Positions 17,725 through 26,398 of a stretch of 64,000 nucleotides of DNA are shown one piece after another (positions within the stretch are counted from its first letter, which is position 1; every line of letters begins with the position of its first letter). The position numbers were made by a program, and so were the translations under genes. The stretch is from G963665405 sp963665405. Its GTDB lineage: Bacteria > Chloroflexota > Dehalococcoidia > Lucifugimonadales > G963665405. The notes below the pieces were generated by a model, which searched no databases, was not told the DNA's origin, and saw nothing but the letters and a program-made list of their open reading frames with translations. The stretch is taken from assembly GCA_963665405.2 (NCBI GenBank), contig OY762261.2:1322892-1386891 (forward strand), in the 5' to 3' direction.

Positions 17725-17957
17725 TAGGTTATCCTCCTCGTCGCCACAGCAAGCCGGCCTTTTGCCGGCCCAGAATGTTCCGAACGCCTGTGCGGTGGGG
17801 TCGATCCCTGGTGACGACGCCTGATTGTAGCAGCTTGTACATCGCCATACAAGCCTCCGGAGAGTTCCAGGAAGGCGCAGGTGCCGATGGCACCACCGAG
17901 GGGGCTCAGAGAGGCCGAACGGAGCGCCGACAGCGCCTCTCGGGGCGCTCCCCGGTC

Positions 17958-19205
17958 TCAGATCACTCCGGCGCTCTTCAGCCGGATCAGCTCGTCGGAG
18001 CCGAGCCCGAGCATCCGGGAGAGCACCTCGTCTGTGTGCTCCCCTCTGAAGGGGGGTGGGCTGACCGTCACGTCGTTGCCGGCGACCTTGATGGGGCAGC
18101 CTATGGCCAGATACGGCCCGCGGCGAGGGTCATCTACCTCGACGATCATCTCCCTTGCCCGCAGATGTGGATCGTCCAGAACCTCGCTCGTGTTCAGCAC
18201 GGCGCCGCAGGGTATTCCGACGCCGGTCAGCGTGGCCATCACCTCGCCCTTGGTGAGCGTCGAGGTCCACGCCGCGATCATCGCCTCTACCTCGTCGGGG
18301 CGCTCGCCTCGCGCCTCCTCGGTAGCGTAGCGCTCGTCGCCGATCAGCTCCGACCGGCCCATGATCGCCAGCAGGCTGTCCCACGCCTCGCCGCCGGTCA
18401 CCATCGTGACGTAGTCGTCCGGTCCCCCTGGCTTGCAGGGGAACACCCAGGACGGCATGCCCCAGACCCGGTTACCGGTCCTCTGGACGGGCTCACCCGC
18501 GGGCAGGGTCTCGACCATCCGGATGCGCATCAGGTTGAGGATGCCGTCCTGCATCGAGACCTCGACATACTGGCTCCGGCCAGTGCGGTCCCGCATCCGC
18601 AGCGCGGCCAGGATGCCGATCGCGCAGTGCAGGCCTGTCCCGGAGTCCCCAACTCCGGGCGCTACGAACGTCGGGGGGCCGCCCGGCCCGCCGTTGGCGC
18701 TCATAGCTCCACTCACAGCCTGAGCAATATTCTCGAAGCTCTTCAGTCCGGCGTTGGGGCCGTAGCTGCCGAAGCCCTTGATCGACGCGTACACGATGCC
18801 GGGGCTGGCGCCCCGGAAGGTGTCGTACCCGACGCCGAAGCTCTCCATCCGGCCCGGTCCGTAGTTCTCGACGACCACGTCGCATTCGGCGGCGAGCCGC
18901 TTGAAGATCTGAACGCCCTCCGCCGATTTGAGGTTGAGAGTGATCGCACGCTTGTTGGCGTTGAAGACCAGGTAGTAGAAGCTGTCGACCTCTGGGTCGT
19001 GTGCCATCTCCCACCTGGTACGGTCGCCTACGCCTGGCTCCTCGACCTTGATGACGTCGGCGCCGAGCCATGCCAGGAGCTGCGTGCAGGACGGTCCGGC
19101 CTGAACCTGCGTGACGTCCAGGATCCTTACTCCCGCGAGCGGTGCGCTGCCCGAAGTGTTAGGGTCGGTGTTTTCGCCGGTCATCCCGCCTCTTCGGATC
19201 GTCAT
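17958..19205 (-). CDS. CaiB/BaiF (family III) CoA-transferase
   Basis: A 415-residue family III CoA-transferase, moving CoA between organic acids. Seen: LAGVRILDVTQVQAGPSCTQ near the N-terminus, LGADVIKVEEPGVGD, the NKRAITLNLKSAEG stretch and the catalytic Asp in GVGDSGTGLHCAIGIL. The ATG overlaps the stop of the upstream gene (ATGA), and GGAGG lies 5 nt before it, so the two are translationally coupled. The acid substrates cannot be read from sequence; formyl-CoA, succinyl-CoA:acid and carnitine-type transferases share these motifs. Confidence 0.92.
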   Translation of the reverse strand: MTIRRGGMTGENTDPNTSGSAPLAGVRILDVTQVQAGPSCTQLLAWLGADVIKVEEPGVGDRTRWEMAHDPEVDSFYYLVFNANKRAITLNLKSAEGVQIFKRLAAECDVVVENYGPGRMESFGVGYDTFRGASPGIVYASIKGFGSYGPNAGLKSFENIAQAVSGAMSANGGPGGPPTFVAPGVGDSGTGLHCAIGILAALRMRDRTGRSQYVEVSMQDGILNLMRIRMVETLPAGEPVQRTGNRVWGMPSWVFPCKPGGPDDYVTMVTGGEAWDSLLAIMGRSELIGDERYATEEARGERPDEVEAMIAAWTSTLTKGEVMATLTGVGIPCGAVLNTSEVLDDPHLRAREMIVEVDDPRRGPYLAIGCPIKVAGNDVTVSPPPFRGEHTDEVLSRMLGLGSDELIRLKSAGVI

Positions 19206-19639
19206 GACGGCCTCCGGACGAACTCGATCCCTTCTCGCCCGACGTACCGGTCCCGGTAACTTTCGAACAGCTTCAGCCTCTCGGGTTGAAACTCGGTCGG
19301 CTTCTCATTCTCGTCCAGCCACGGGTTGGGGAAGTAGAAGCGGATTACCGTGTTGCCCGCGGCGTCAGACAGCCGAGCGTAGTAGACCTTTGGGAACGCG
19401 GTGTGGCCGTGGTCGGCGGCCTCGACGAATTGGACGCCCTGGGCTCGCGACATGTCGACGTGGGCGTGCCAGCCCTCCTCCTTGATGGTCGCCCACCCGT
19501 CCTTGAACTCGGCCGTCTTGGCTCCGGTCCAGGTCAGCTCGCCGGCCGAGCCGCTGGAGTCGATCACCAACAGCAGCCCGTCGACCTGCAGCAGGTTCGA
19601 TATCAGCTCCTGGACAAGGGTCGTCGTCAGATTGTTCAT
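19202..19639 (-). CDS. Conserved small cytosolic protein of unknown function
   Basis: 145 residues, no signal peptide or membrane span. It has an internal stretch WATIKEEGWHAHVDMSRAQG followed by YYARLSDAAGNTVIRFYFPN and FQPERLKLFESYRDRYVG. The order (strand-rich core, a FxN...G...F segment and a terminal helix) faintly recalls the ChuX/HutX haem-carrier fold, but the match is too weak to name it. It is coupled by a 4-nt overlap to the CaiB gene, so a role linked to that CoA-transferase pathway is likely. Confidence 0.6.
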   Translation of the reverse strand: MNNLTTTLVQELISNLLQVDGLLLVIDSSGSAGELTWTGAKTAEFKDGWATIKEEGWHAHVDMSRAQGVQFVEAADHGHTAFPKVYYARLSDAAGNTVIRFYFPNPWLDENEKPTEFQPERLKLFESYRDRYVGREGIEFVRRPS

Positions 19640-19740
19640 ACGTCTACGGGGGGTTGGGATGGCTCTGTAAGCGCGGGCGCTCTACACCCCATACCCTGTA
19701 CCCCATCCCCCGTACCCCATACTCAATGCCCTGCTCCGTA

Positions 19741-20793
19741 CTAGCAGCCAGGCCCTCTTTCCATCGAGTACGGCTGCCACCGCCGAAGGCCGCTCTTCTC
19801 GAGCACCGAGGGGTTCACGCACGTCCTGGGCCAGCGGCCGGTCAGGACCAGTGAGATCTCCTGCCCGACGCGGCGCCGCGTCTCCGGGGCCATCCGCGCC
19901 GACGCCGACGCGACGTGGGGCGTCAGGATGACGTTCTCCATGTGCAGGAGCGGATTCTCCGGATCGGGCGGCTCCTGCTCCAGCACGTCCAGCGCGGCCC
20001 CGGCGATCCACCGCTCCTGGAGCGCTCTGATCAGGGCCGACTCCTGGACCGTGGGACCCCGGCCATTGTTGACGAAGATGGCCTGGGGCTTCATCAGGCG
20101 GAAGTGCTCCTCCCTCAGCATGTGTTGCGCCTCGGGGGTCGACGGGGCGTGCATCGAGACGATGTCGGAGCGCTGCAGCAGCTCGGTCAGGCCGACCGGC
20201 TCGACGCCGTACTCGGTCATCTTCAACTCTTCGATATAAGGATCGTAGGCGATCATCCGGACCCCGAAGGGAGCCGCCCTCAACGCGGTTGCTCTCGCGA
20301 CGTGGCCGAAGGAGACGAACCCGAGCGTCTGCCCCATCAGCCTCGGGAAACGGGAGAGGAGAGGCCTCCCCTCGCTCCAGCGGCCGTCCCTCACCATCCG
20401 GTCCATGACGTTGACCCTCCTGAAGCCCGCCAGGATCAGCATTATGGTGTGGTCCGCCACCTCTTCGATGAAGGTGTCGGGGACGTGGGTGACGGGGATC
20501 CCGCGAACCGTGGCCGCGGCAACGTCGACGGAGTCGGCGCCGACGCTTCCGAGCGATATCACCCGGCACTTGTCCAACGAGTCGATGATCTTGCTGGTTA
20601 TGCGCCGCCCCCTCGCTATGACGGCGTCGGTGTCACCCGCGGCGGCTATGAACTCGTCCTCGGTCGTGGCCGGGACCTCGACGATAGCGGCGTCTATCGG
20701 TCCGAGCGCTTCCATCTCCAGATCGTACGAGCCCCCGGCAAGGTCGAACGTAACCCCCGTGGGCTTCTGAGTCACAACTTTGAACCTGGCCAT
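19741..20793 (-). CDS. D-isomer-specific 2-hydroxyacid dehydrogenase (phosphoglycerate dehydrogenase-like)
   Basis: A 350-residue NAD-dependent dehydrogenase. The NAD-binding core reads MGQTLGFVSFGHVARATALR, followed by MIAYDPYIEE. The catalytic triad is suggested by Arg in NNGRGPTVQESAL, Glu in LEQEPPDPENPL and His in ILTPHVASAS. The ATG at 20793 is chosen for GGAGG at 6 nt; a longer frame to 20958 lacks support. The closest functional types are SerA, CtBP-like and glyoxylate/hydroxypyruvate reductases. No ACT domain follows, so feedback by serine in the classical way is unlikely. Divergent from glmU. Confidence 0.9.
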   Translation of the reverse strand: MARFKVVTQKPTGVTFDLAGGSYDLEMEALGPIDAAIVEVPATTEDEFIAAAGDTDAVIARGRRITSKIIDSLDKCRVISLGSVGADSVDVAAATVRGIPVTHVPDTFIEEVADHTIMLILAGFRRVNVMDRMVRDGRWSEGRPLLSRFPRLMGQTLGFVSFGHVARATALRAAPFGVRMIAYDPYIEELKMTEYGVEPVGLTELLQRSDIVSMHAPSTPEAQHMLREEHFRLMKPQAIFVNNGRGPTVQESALIRALQERWIAGAALDVLEQEPPDPENPLLHMENVILTPHVASASARMAPETRRRVGQEISLVLTGRWPRTCVNPSVLEKSGLRRWQPYSMERGPGC

Positions 20794-21012
20794 CCATGCC
20801 TCCGTGTAGCTCGTCCTGAGAAGTCCGGGCTTAGGATACGTGACCATCGGGGACGCTGTCCATAGCTTCGACGCTGTTCCCGCGCTTGACACGGGCTCCA
20901 CGGCGTTGATACGATAGCACTGAAGTGGACGACCCCTCCGAGAAACGTCTGTAGCCATCGATGGAACTTTGAACGCCCGGCAGTGCGCCAGGCGTTTTGT
21001 ATTTTAGGAGAG

Positions 21013-22377
21013 ATGGGAACTCAAGCGGCAGTGGTCCTGGCGGCCGGTAAAGGCACCAGGATGAGGTCCGATACCCCGAAGGTGCTCCACCGGGTCTGCG
21101 GCCGGGGAATGGCCTGGCTCGTGGTCGACGCCGCGAGGGCCGCCGGATTCGCGCCGATCGTCGTTGTAGTCTCCCCCGACTCCGGTGCCATCAAAGATGC
21201 CCTCGGCGACCAGGTTACCTACGTCGAGCAGGCCGAGCCCCTCGGGAGCGGCCATGCTCTGCAACAGGCAGAGGGTGCGTTGAGGAACGCCCAGAGCGTA
21301 GCCGTCCTGTACGGCGACGTTCCTCTGATCCAGTCCTCTACTCTCCGCCGCATGATGGACCTTCATCTGGCCGAGGGCGCCAGCGTTACCCTCCTCACCG
21401 CGACTCTGGAAGACCCGGACGGCCTCGGCCGCATCACCAGGGACTCCTCGGGCAAGATCACCGGCATCGTCGAGGACAATGAGACAGACGAGTCGACACG
21501 GTCCATCACCGAAGTCAACGGCGGGATGTACTGCTTTCGCGGCGCCTGGCTCTGGCCCGGACTGGGAGGACTCGGAGCGTCCAGCGGGGGTGAAGTCTAC
21601 CTGACAGACCTCGTTGCAGCGGCGGTCCAGGGGAAAGCAACCGTCGTCTCGATGGAGGCGCCCGGCTCACAGGAGACTCTGGGCGTGAACTCTCGCCCGC
21701 AGCTTGCGGAGGCCGAGAGGGTCCTGCTCGAGCGTATCCGCGAGAGGTGGATGACGAACGGCGTGACGATGCCCGACCCGGCCACGGTTTACATCGGCCA
21801 CTCCGTCGAGCTGGACCGCGACACCACTATTTTGCCGAACACGCATCTTGCGGGAGACACGCAAATCGGACGGCGATGCGAGATCGGGCCCAACACGATC
21901 ATCTCCGACAGCTCTATCGGCAATGGGTGCCGGGTCGTCGCGTCGATGGTCGAGATGTCTGTCATAGAGGACGACGTCCACATAGGACCGTTCAGCCACA
22001 TCCGGCCCGGCAGCCACCTGGAGCAGCGGGTTCACATCGGCAACTTTGCCGAGGTCAGCCGGACCCGTCTGGGGTCCGGGACGAAGGTTTCCCACTTCGG
22101 ATACCTGGGAGATGCCTCGGTCGGAGCCCACGCGAACATCGGCGCAGGCACCGTCACCTGCAACTACGACGGTGAGGAGAAGCACCGGACAGTCATAGGG
22201 AGTGGGGCGTTCATAGGCTCGGATTCGATGCTGGTGGCTCCGGTCGACATAGGTGAGGGCTCCTCCACGGGCGCGGGCGCGGTCGTGACCAGGGACGTCC
22301 CCCCGGATCACCTGGCGGTAGGGATTCCGGCCCGGAACCGCCCGAAGCGAAAGAAGAAGAGGGGCGGGGACCCGTGA
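21013..22377 (+). CDS. glmU: Bifunctional GlmU: GlcN-1-P acetyltransferase / UDP-GlcNAc pyrophosphorylase
   Basis: 454 residues, the usual GlmU length. The N-terminal uridyltransferase motif is VVLAAGKGTRMRSDTPKVLH; the C-terminal half is a left-handed beta helix of hexapeptide turns (HIGPFSHIRPGSHLEQRVHI, YLGDASVGAHANIGAGT, CNYDGEEKHRTVIGSGAFIG). It supplies UDP-N-acetylglucosamine for the cell envelope. The ATG at 21013 follows AGGAG closely; an in-frame GTG at 20983 would add ten residues. Confidence 0.95.
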   Translation: MGTQAAVVLAAGKGTRMRSDTPKVLHRVCGRGMAWLVVDAARAAGFAPIVVVVSPDSGAIKDALGDQVTYVEQAEPLGSGHALQQAEGALRNAQSVAVLYGDVPLIQSSTLRRMMDLHLAEGASVTLLTATLEDPDGLGRITRDSSGKITGIVEDNETDESTRSITEVNGGMYCFRGAWLWPGLGGLGASSGGEVYLTDLVAAAVQGKATVVSMEAPGSQETLGVNSRPQLAEAERVLLERIRERWMTNGVTMPDPATVYIGHSVELDRDTTILPNTHLAGDTQIGRRCEIGPNTIISDSSIGNGCRVVASMVEMSVIEDDVHIGPFSHIRPGSHLEQRVHIGNFAEVSRTRLGSGTKVSHFGYLGDASVGAHANIGAGTVTCNYDGEEKHRTVIGSGAFIGSDSMLVAPVDIGEGSSTGAGAVVTRDVPPDHLAVGIPARNRPKRKKKRGGDP

Positions 22378-22415
22378 TCGGTGAGGCAGGCGGGCCTGGA
22401 GCAGGTTGAGAAGAG

Positions 22416-23696
22416 TTGGACAGCGATAGCGCCTTATCAGCCTTAGCGCTGACGGTTTCACTGGCATTCTTCATCGGGGCGTCGCTCGGCGAGGCCAGCC
22501 TGGCCTCAGTGCGCCGGGAGCGGGCGCAAATGCTCGTGGCCCAGGACGTCCCCGGAGCGGCAGCTCTCGAGCTTCTGTGGTCCAGGCCGATGGGCCCGGC
22601 GGGCTCGCTGTCCGTCACAAAGTTCCTCGCGCTCAGCTCGAGCCTCCTTTCCGCGGTCTCCCTGGTACTTGCGTCGTCGAGTGGCGGCTGGATCCTGGTC
22701 CCACCGGCATCGGCGGGCCTGGCACTGCTTCTGGGCGCGGTTCACACGCTGTCGAAGCCCCTGGCCTACAGGTACGGCGAAGGCATCGCTCTCAAGATAG
22801 CGCTTCCGGTGCGGGCCCTGTCCTGGCTTCTTGAACCTGTGCTGAAGGCCGAGGCGGCCATCTCGCGTAGGCCCCACGGCAACGGCGTTCTGGAGGCGGA
22901 CCCCGCGCAGGAGGTGGTTCCGGCGGACCTGGGCCTCGCAATCGACTCCGACGGCGAGCCGCTCGACGAGCGCGAGATGAGGATGATCCGAGGCGTCGTC
23001 CTGCAGGACAAGACCACCGCCAGAGAGATCATGGTGCCCAGGGTCGACATAGTGGCGATGGAGATCGGCACGTCAAGGTCAGAGCTGGCAGACCGGATGG
23101 TCGAGAGCGGTCACAGCAGAGTGCCTGTCTTCAACGGGAGCCTCGACCAGATCGAGGGCGTCGCCTATGCCAGGGACATCCTGCGCGTCCTCAGCGGCGA
23201 CGGGAGCGCCTCTGCCGTAGTCGGGCCCGACCTGCTCCGCCCCGCGCTCTTCATCCCCGAGTCCAAGAGCCTCAGGGAGCTGCTGGACGAGTTCCAGACG
23301 ACCCGGGTCCACATGGCCATCGTCATCGACGAGTATGGTGGCGTCTCCGGCCTGGTGACCATCGAGGACCTTCTCGAGGAGATCGTCGGGGAGATTCGAG
23401 ACGAGTTCGACGTCGGAGAGGCCGAGGTCCAGAGGGTGGCCGACAGCGAGTTCATGATCGACGCGCGAGTGGGCATCGACGACCTCAAGGACCTTCTGGC
23501 GGTCGACCTGGAGGGCGAAGGCTTCGACACGCTGGGAGGCTTCGTCTACGACCGGCTGGGCAAGATACCCAGTACCGGAGACGTCGTCGAGCACGACGGG
23601 CTCCGCATAGAGGTCGTTACTGTCGTAGGGCGCCGCCTGAAGAAGCTTCGGGTGCTCCGGACGGCGTCGCCCGCCGTGACGGAGTCCGAAGGGTAA
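22416..23696 (+). CDS. Hemolysin C / CorC-type protein: membrane domain, CBS pair, transporter-associated domain
   Basis: A 426-residue protein. Hydrophobic spans fill about residues 5-140 (a DUF21/CNNM-like membrane region), then the linker motif REIMVPRVDIVAMEIG, a CBS pair (about 195-320, with ESGHSRVPVFNGSLDQIEG and MAIVIDEYGGVSGLVTIEDL) and a CorC_HlyC domain to the end. Family members are implicated in Mg/Co efflux or membrane stress. The start is TTG 22416; an in-frame stop lies three codons upstream, so no longer version exists. It lies 38 bp after glmU, so it is probably co-transcribed. Confidence 0.85.
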   Translation: MDSDSALSALALTVSLAFFIGASLGEASLASVRRERAQMLVAQDVPGAAALELLWSRPMGPAGSLSVTKFLALSSSLLSAVSLVLASSSGGWILVPPASAGLALLLGAVHTLSKPLAYRYGEGIALKIALPVRALSWLLEPVLKAEAAISRRPHGNGVLEADPAQEVVPADLGLAIDSDGEPLDEREMRMIRGVVLQDKTTAREIMVPRVDIVAMEIGTSRSELADRMVESGHSRVPVFNGSLDQIEGVAYARDILRVLSGDGSASAVVGPDLLRPALFIPESKSLRELLDEFQTTRVHMAIVIDEYGGVSGLVTIEDLLEEIVGEIRDEFDVGEAEVQRVADSEFMIDARVGIDDLKDLLAVDLEGEGFDTLGGFVYDRLGKIPSTGDVVEHDGLRIEVVTVVGRRLKKLRVLRTASPAVTESEG

Positions 23697-23739
23697 GCGA
23701 CGCTCTCAAGCGGCTGCGAGCCACGGGTTCTTCTGAGAG

Positions 23740-24645
23740 CTACTTCTCGACAACTATCAGGAGCGGCGCCGTCGCCTCCGACCCCATGTCTCCGGTTGCC
23801 AGCATCGTGTAGATCCCTGGGTCTAGATCGATGAAGACCTCGACCGTGAGCGCACCTGAGGCGTTGGCCTGGCGAGCGACGAGGATCTCCGGACCCCCGA
23901 CGACCGACAGTACGACGTTCTCGAAGGGCCTGAAGCCTGAGCCCCAGACTATCGTCTCCTCTCCGCTGATCGTCTTTGCGGCGATCAGGCTCGTCGAAGG
24001 CGAAGGTGCCGGAGGAACCGGCGTCGGGGTCGGCGAAGCGGTTGGAGTGGGAGTCGGTGGCCGCTCGGGGACGATCATGACTGGAACACTGGCCCTGCTG
24101 CCGCCGCCGCCGACCGCGATCAACGTATAGACGTTACCAAGCACTATCCGCGAGGCGACCCGGTCGTCTGCCCCGATCCGAGTAAACAGAGCCCTGAAGG
24201 CCCCACCCGTGCCGGCCGCCGTGTCGCCGATCACCGGCTGTAGGAACTGGTCTATCTCCAGCTGAATCGTTATCGACTCGCCCGGCCTGAAGCCGGAGCC
24301 CCATACCTCGAGCGGCTCGTTGAGAGTGACCTCTTGCGAGACCAGGGAGATGCCGGCCTCGGATTGGGGAGCGTCCTTGCCGACCGGACCGGAGGGTCCG
24401 GGGACTCCAGGAACCCCAGCCGAACCGGGCCTCCCGGGGCTCCCGGTCGCCCCCTCCAGTCCGCGCTCCCCCTGTTCTCCGCTAACCCCCTGGGCGCCGG
24501 GTGGTCCCGTAGACCCCTGGGAACCGGGCAGACCCACAGGCCCCTGTGGACCCTCTGACCCGGTGCATCCCACGGCGGCTAGAGCGAGAGCGGCGACAAG
24601 CAGTACGAGGGCTATCGAGCCCGTTCGGGGGAGGTGGCCTCTCAT
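23740..24645 (-). CDS. Collagen-like repeat lipoprotein with two beta-type domains
   Basis: A 301-residue lipoprotein: signal residues about 10-26, lipobox AVGC with Cys27, then some twenty Gly-X-Y triplets (GPQGPVGLPGSQGSTGPPG, ending GPSGPVGKD). After that come two related domains, each with a VWGSGF(R)P...GE/EN motif and a closing GxYTLxAxG segment, separated by a PTPTPTASPTPTP linker. The triplets should form a short trimeric collagen helix standing off the membrane. The ATG at 24645 follows AGGGA; a GTG four codons earlier is possible. The neighbour at 25039 is a shorter paralogue. Confidence 0.85.
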   Translation of the reverse strand: MRGHLPRTGSIALVLLVAALALAAVGCTGSEGPQGPVGLPGSQGSTGPPGAQGVSGEQGERGLEGATGSPGRPGSAGVPGVPGPSGPVGKDAPQSEAGISLVSQEVTLNEPLEVWGSGFRPGESITIQLEIDQFLQPVIGDTAAGTGGAFRALFTRIGADDRVASRIVLGNVYTLIAVGGGGSRASVPVMIVPERPPTPTPTASPTPTPVPPAPSPSTSLIAAKTISGEETIVWGSGFRPFENVVLSVVGGPEILVARQANASGALTVEVFIDLDPGIYTMLATGDMGSEATAPLLIVVEK

Positions 24646-24932
24646 CTGATCCCTCACAATTGAGTGCTAGCGGTCTCTGGGCCGGGCTGCGGGTTCGCCG
24701 ACCGGCCGACGGACCGGGTTTCCGTCCAGAGCCTATACCAAGCCCGGCAGGCTCAACGACACTCGGCCGGTATCCACCGGGGACAACCGAAAGTCGCTGG
24801 CCTGCACAGACAACTCCGACTGACCGATTCGGGGTGGACGACCGTTAGCCTACGCTCCACGCCGAGGGAGACGAGAGACCGGGAAGCGTCCGACGGCCTG
24901 GCAGGTCCTCGGCGCGCCTGCCCATACGAAAA

Positions 24933-24961
24933 GCCCCCGCACGTGACACACGTGCGGGGGC
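24933..24961 (-). terminator. Rho-independent terminator of the second collagen-like gene
   Basis: A perfect 13-bp GC-rich stem (GCCCCCGCACGTG with its complement) around a 3-nt loop. On the minus strand it is followed by TTTT (24929-24932), 78 bp after the stop of the gene at 25039. This is the clearest terminator in the window. Nothing else is seen between 24658 and 25038. Confidence 0.85.
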
Positions 24962-25038
24962 CTCTTCACATTCTCAACCAGTCCGAAGTGCCATTTAGCC
25001 CTCAGCCGGCCCGTGCCGCCTGCTGGCAGCGGCGTGTC

Positions 25039-25680
25039 TTACTTGATCTCCAGGACCAGCAGCGGTGCCGACTTCGTAGAACCCTGGTTGCCCCGGGCCC
25101 AGAGTGAGTAGATACCGGCACCGAGGCTGATATCCAGGTCTCTCATGAAGGCCCCCGTCGCGTTGGCCGTGGTGCCGCCAAGGATGACGTCGGCCCCGCC
25201 GGCGCCTTGCACAACGAAGACGATAGCCTCGTCGGCCAGGAAGCCCGATCCCCATGCCGTGGTGCTTCCGCCGGTCGCCACTGAGGCAACCTGCAGGTTT
25301 GCCGCGGCGGACACACCCGCGTCGCCAGCCGGTCCCGGAGGTCCCGGAGGTCCCGCGGCGCCGTCCGCGCCCGCAGACCCCGTGATGCCCGCCGATCCCT
25401 GAGCGCCGGTGCTGCCCTTGGCCCCCCGTGATCCTGGGAGTCCCTGCGCGCCCTGTGCCCCGGTCGCGCCCTTGGATCCCGCTACGCCGGGAGAACCCTG
25501 AATGCCCTGGGCGCCCGCGGACCCTGCTTGGCCCTGAATGCCCTGGGGCCCTGTGGACCCTTTTTGCCCCTGAGTGCCAGCACTACCCCGGTCTCCGGAG
25601 CAAGCCGCTACGAACAAGACGAGAAAGATCGAGGTCAGAAGGGCAGCTAGTATGCCCCTGGGTCGCAGATTGCTTCTCAT
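25039..25680 (-). CDS. Collagen-like repeat lipoprotein, shorter paralogue
   Basis: 213 residues: signal residues about 9-26, lipobox VAAC with Cys27, about 30 Gly-X-Y triplets (GIQGQAGSAGAQGIQG, GPPGPPGPAGDAG near the end), then one globular domain with TTAWGSGFLADEAI and AGIYSLWARGNQGSTKSAPL. The C-terminal domain is homologous to both domains of the neighbour at 23740, so the pair arose by duplication. Probable surface-anchored trimer; ligand unknown. The upstream 378 bases to the tRNA hold no other gene. Confidence 0.85.
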   Translation of the reverse strand: MRSNLRPRGILAALLTSIFLVLFVAACSGDRGSAGTQGQKGSTGPQGIQGQAGSAGAQGIQGSPGVAGSKGATGAQGAQGLPGSRGAKGSTGAQGSAGITGSAGADGAAGPPGPPGPAGDAGVSAAANLQVASVATGGSTTAWGSGFLADEAIVFVVQGAGGADVILGGTTANATGAFMRDLDISLGAGIYSLWARGNQGSTKSAPLLVLEIK

Positions 25681-26017
25681 TTGACTCCCTCTACGAAGTT
25701 AGGCCAGAGTCGCTAGGCGGTGGACAGGCCTCGGCTCGGTCCGCGCTCCCGCAGTCAACCATCCCGCCGAGGGCCCTGCTACATGTGAACACAAGGCGGC
25801 CTCATCTTATTTAAGCTGCTGCTATGATGTCAAGCCCTTTCATGTCCAATATGTTGGCACACCTACCCCGGCTAGCCGGTTCCAAAGGCGCCGGTTCCGG
25901 TGCCGTTCGAGCCGTTCGTCGCTCCAGGTTTTGGATGACTGGCCGACATCCCAGGCGGGCAACGCGCTCGATCAGGTGTCGGCCTCTATTCTGACCGCCA
26001 CGGTGGGGCATGTGAGC

Positions 26018-26047
26018 TTGTCCCGAGCGCGTGGCCCCTGCTATAGT
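26018..26047 (+). promoter_or_regulatory. Promoter of tRNA-Arg(CCG)
   Basis: TTGTCC (26018-26023), an 18-bp spacer and TATAGT (26042-26047), placing the start about 5 nt before the mature tRNA. The rest of 25681-26017 shows no gene. Confidence 0.55.
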
Positions 26048-26058
26048 CTGACATGTAT

Positions 26059-26130
26059 GCCCCCGTAGCTCAGCGGATAGAGCGCTGGCCTCCGGAGCCA
26101 GAAGCGTGGGTTCGAGTCCCGCCGGGGGTA
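26059..26130 (+). tRNA. tRNA-Arg (anticodon CCG)
   Basis: A complete 72-nt cloverleaf: acceptor GCCCCCG/CGGGGGT, D arm GCTC/GAGC, anticodon stem CTGGC/GCCAG with loop CTCCGGA, T arm GTGGG-TTCGAGT-CCCGC, discriminator A. CCA is not encoded. It reads the arginine codon CGG. Confidence 0.95.
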
Positions 26131-26150
26131 CTCTAGCACCCCGAAGATGT

Positions 26151-26179
26151 CTGACGCATGCTCGTATGTTTGCTAGAAT
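26151..26179 (+). promoter_or_regulatory. Possible promoter of tRNA-Arg(CCT)
   Basis: CTGACG (26151-26156), 17-bp spacer, TAGAAT (26174-26179), about 38 nt before the second tRNA. The tRNA could also be co-transcribed with the first. Confidence 0.4.
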
Positions 26180-26217
26180 GGTTGGGACAGGCGACCCGTA
26201 TCGCCTCCCTCTGTCGT

Positions 26218-26290
26218 GCCCCTGTAGCTCAGAGGATAGAGCAACGGTTTCCTAAACCGTGTGTCGCGCGTTCGAATCGCGCCAGGGGTA
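26218..26290 (+). tRNA. tRNA-Arg (anticodon CCT)
   Basis: A 73-nt cloverleaf: acceptor GCCCCTG/CAGGGGT, D arm GCTC/GAGC, anticodon stem ACGGT/ACCGT with loop TTCCTAA, T arm with TTCGAAT loop, discriminator A, no encoded CCA. It reads AGG. It lies 87 bp after tRNA-Arg(CCG), an arginine pair. Confidence 0.95.
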
Positions 26291-26398
26291 CTTCCTCTGC
26301 CCAGGTGGTCGTGGGGGCCTCTGGCGACTATCGGGAGCCCCGTCCTGCTACCGGAGCCACCTTCCCCGTCGCGGACGCTCTGGGCCGATTCCAGCCTG

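Noticed and set aside
17775..19259. Long plus-strand frame opposite the CaiB gene
   Set aside because: The minus strand encodes a full-length CoA-transferase; the plus frame is a high-GC shadow.
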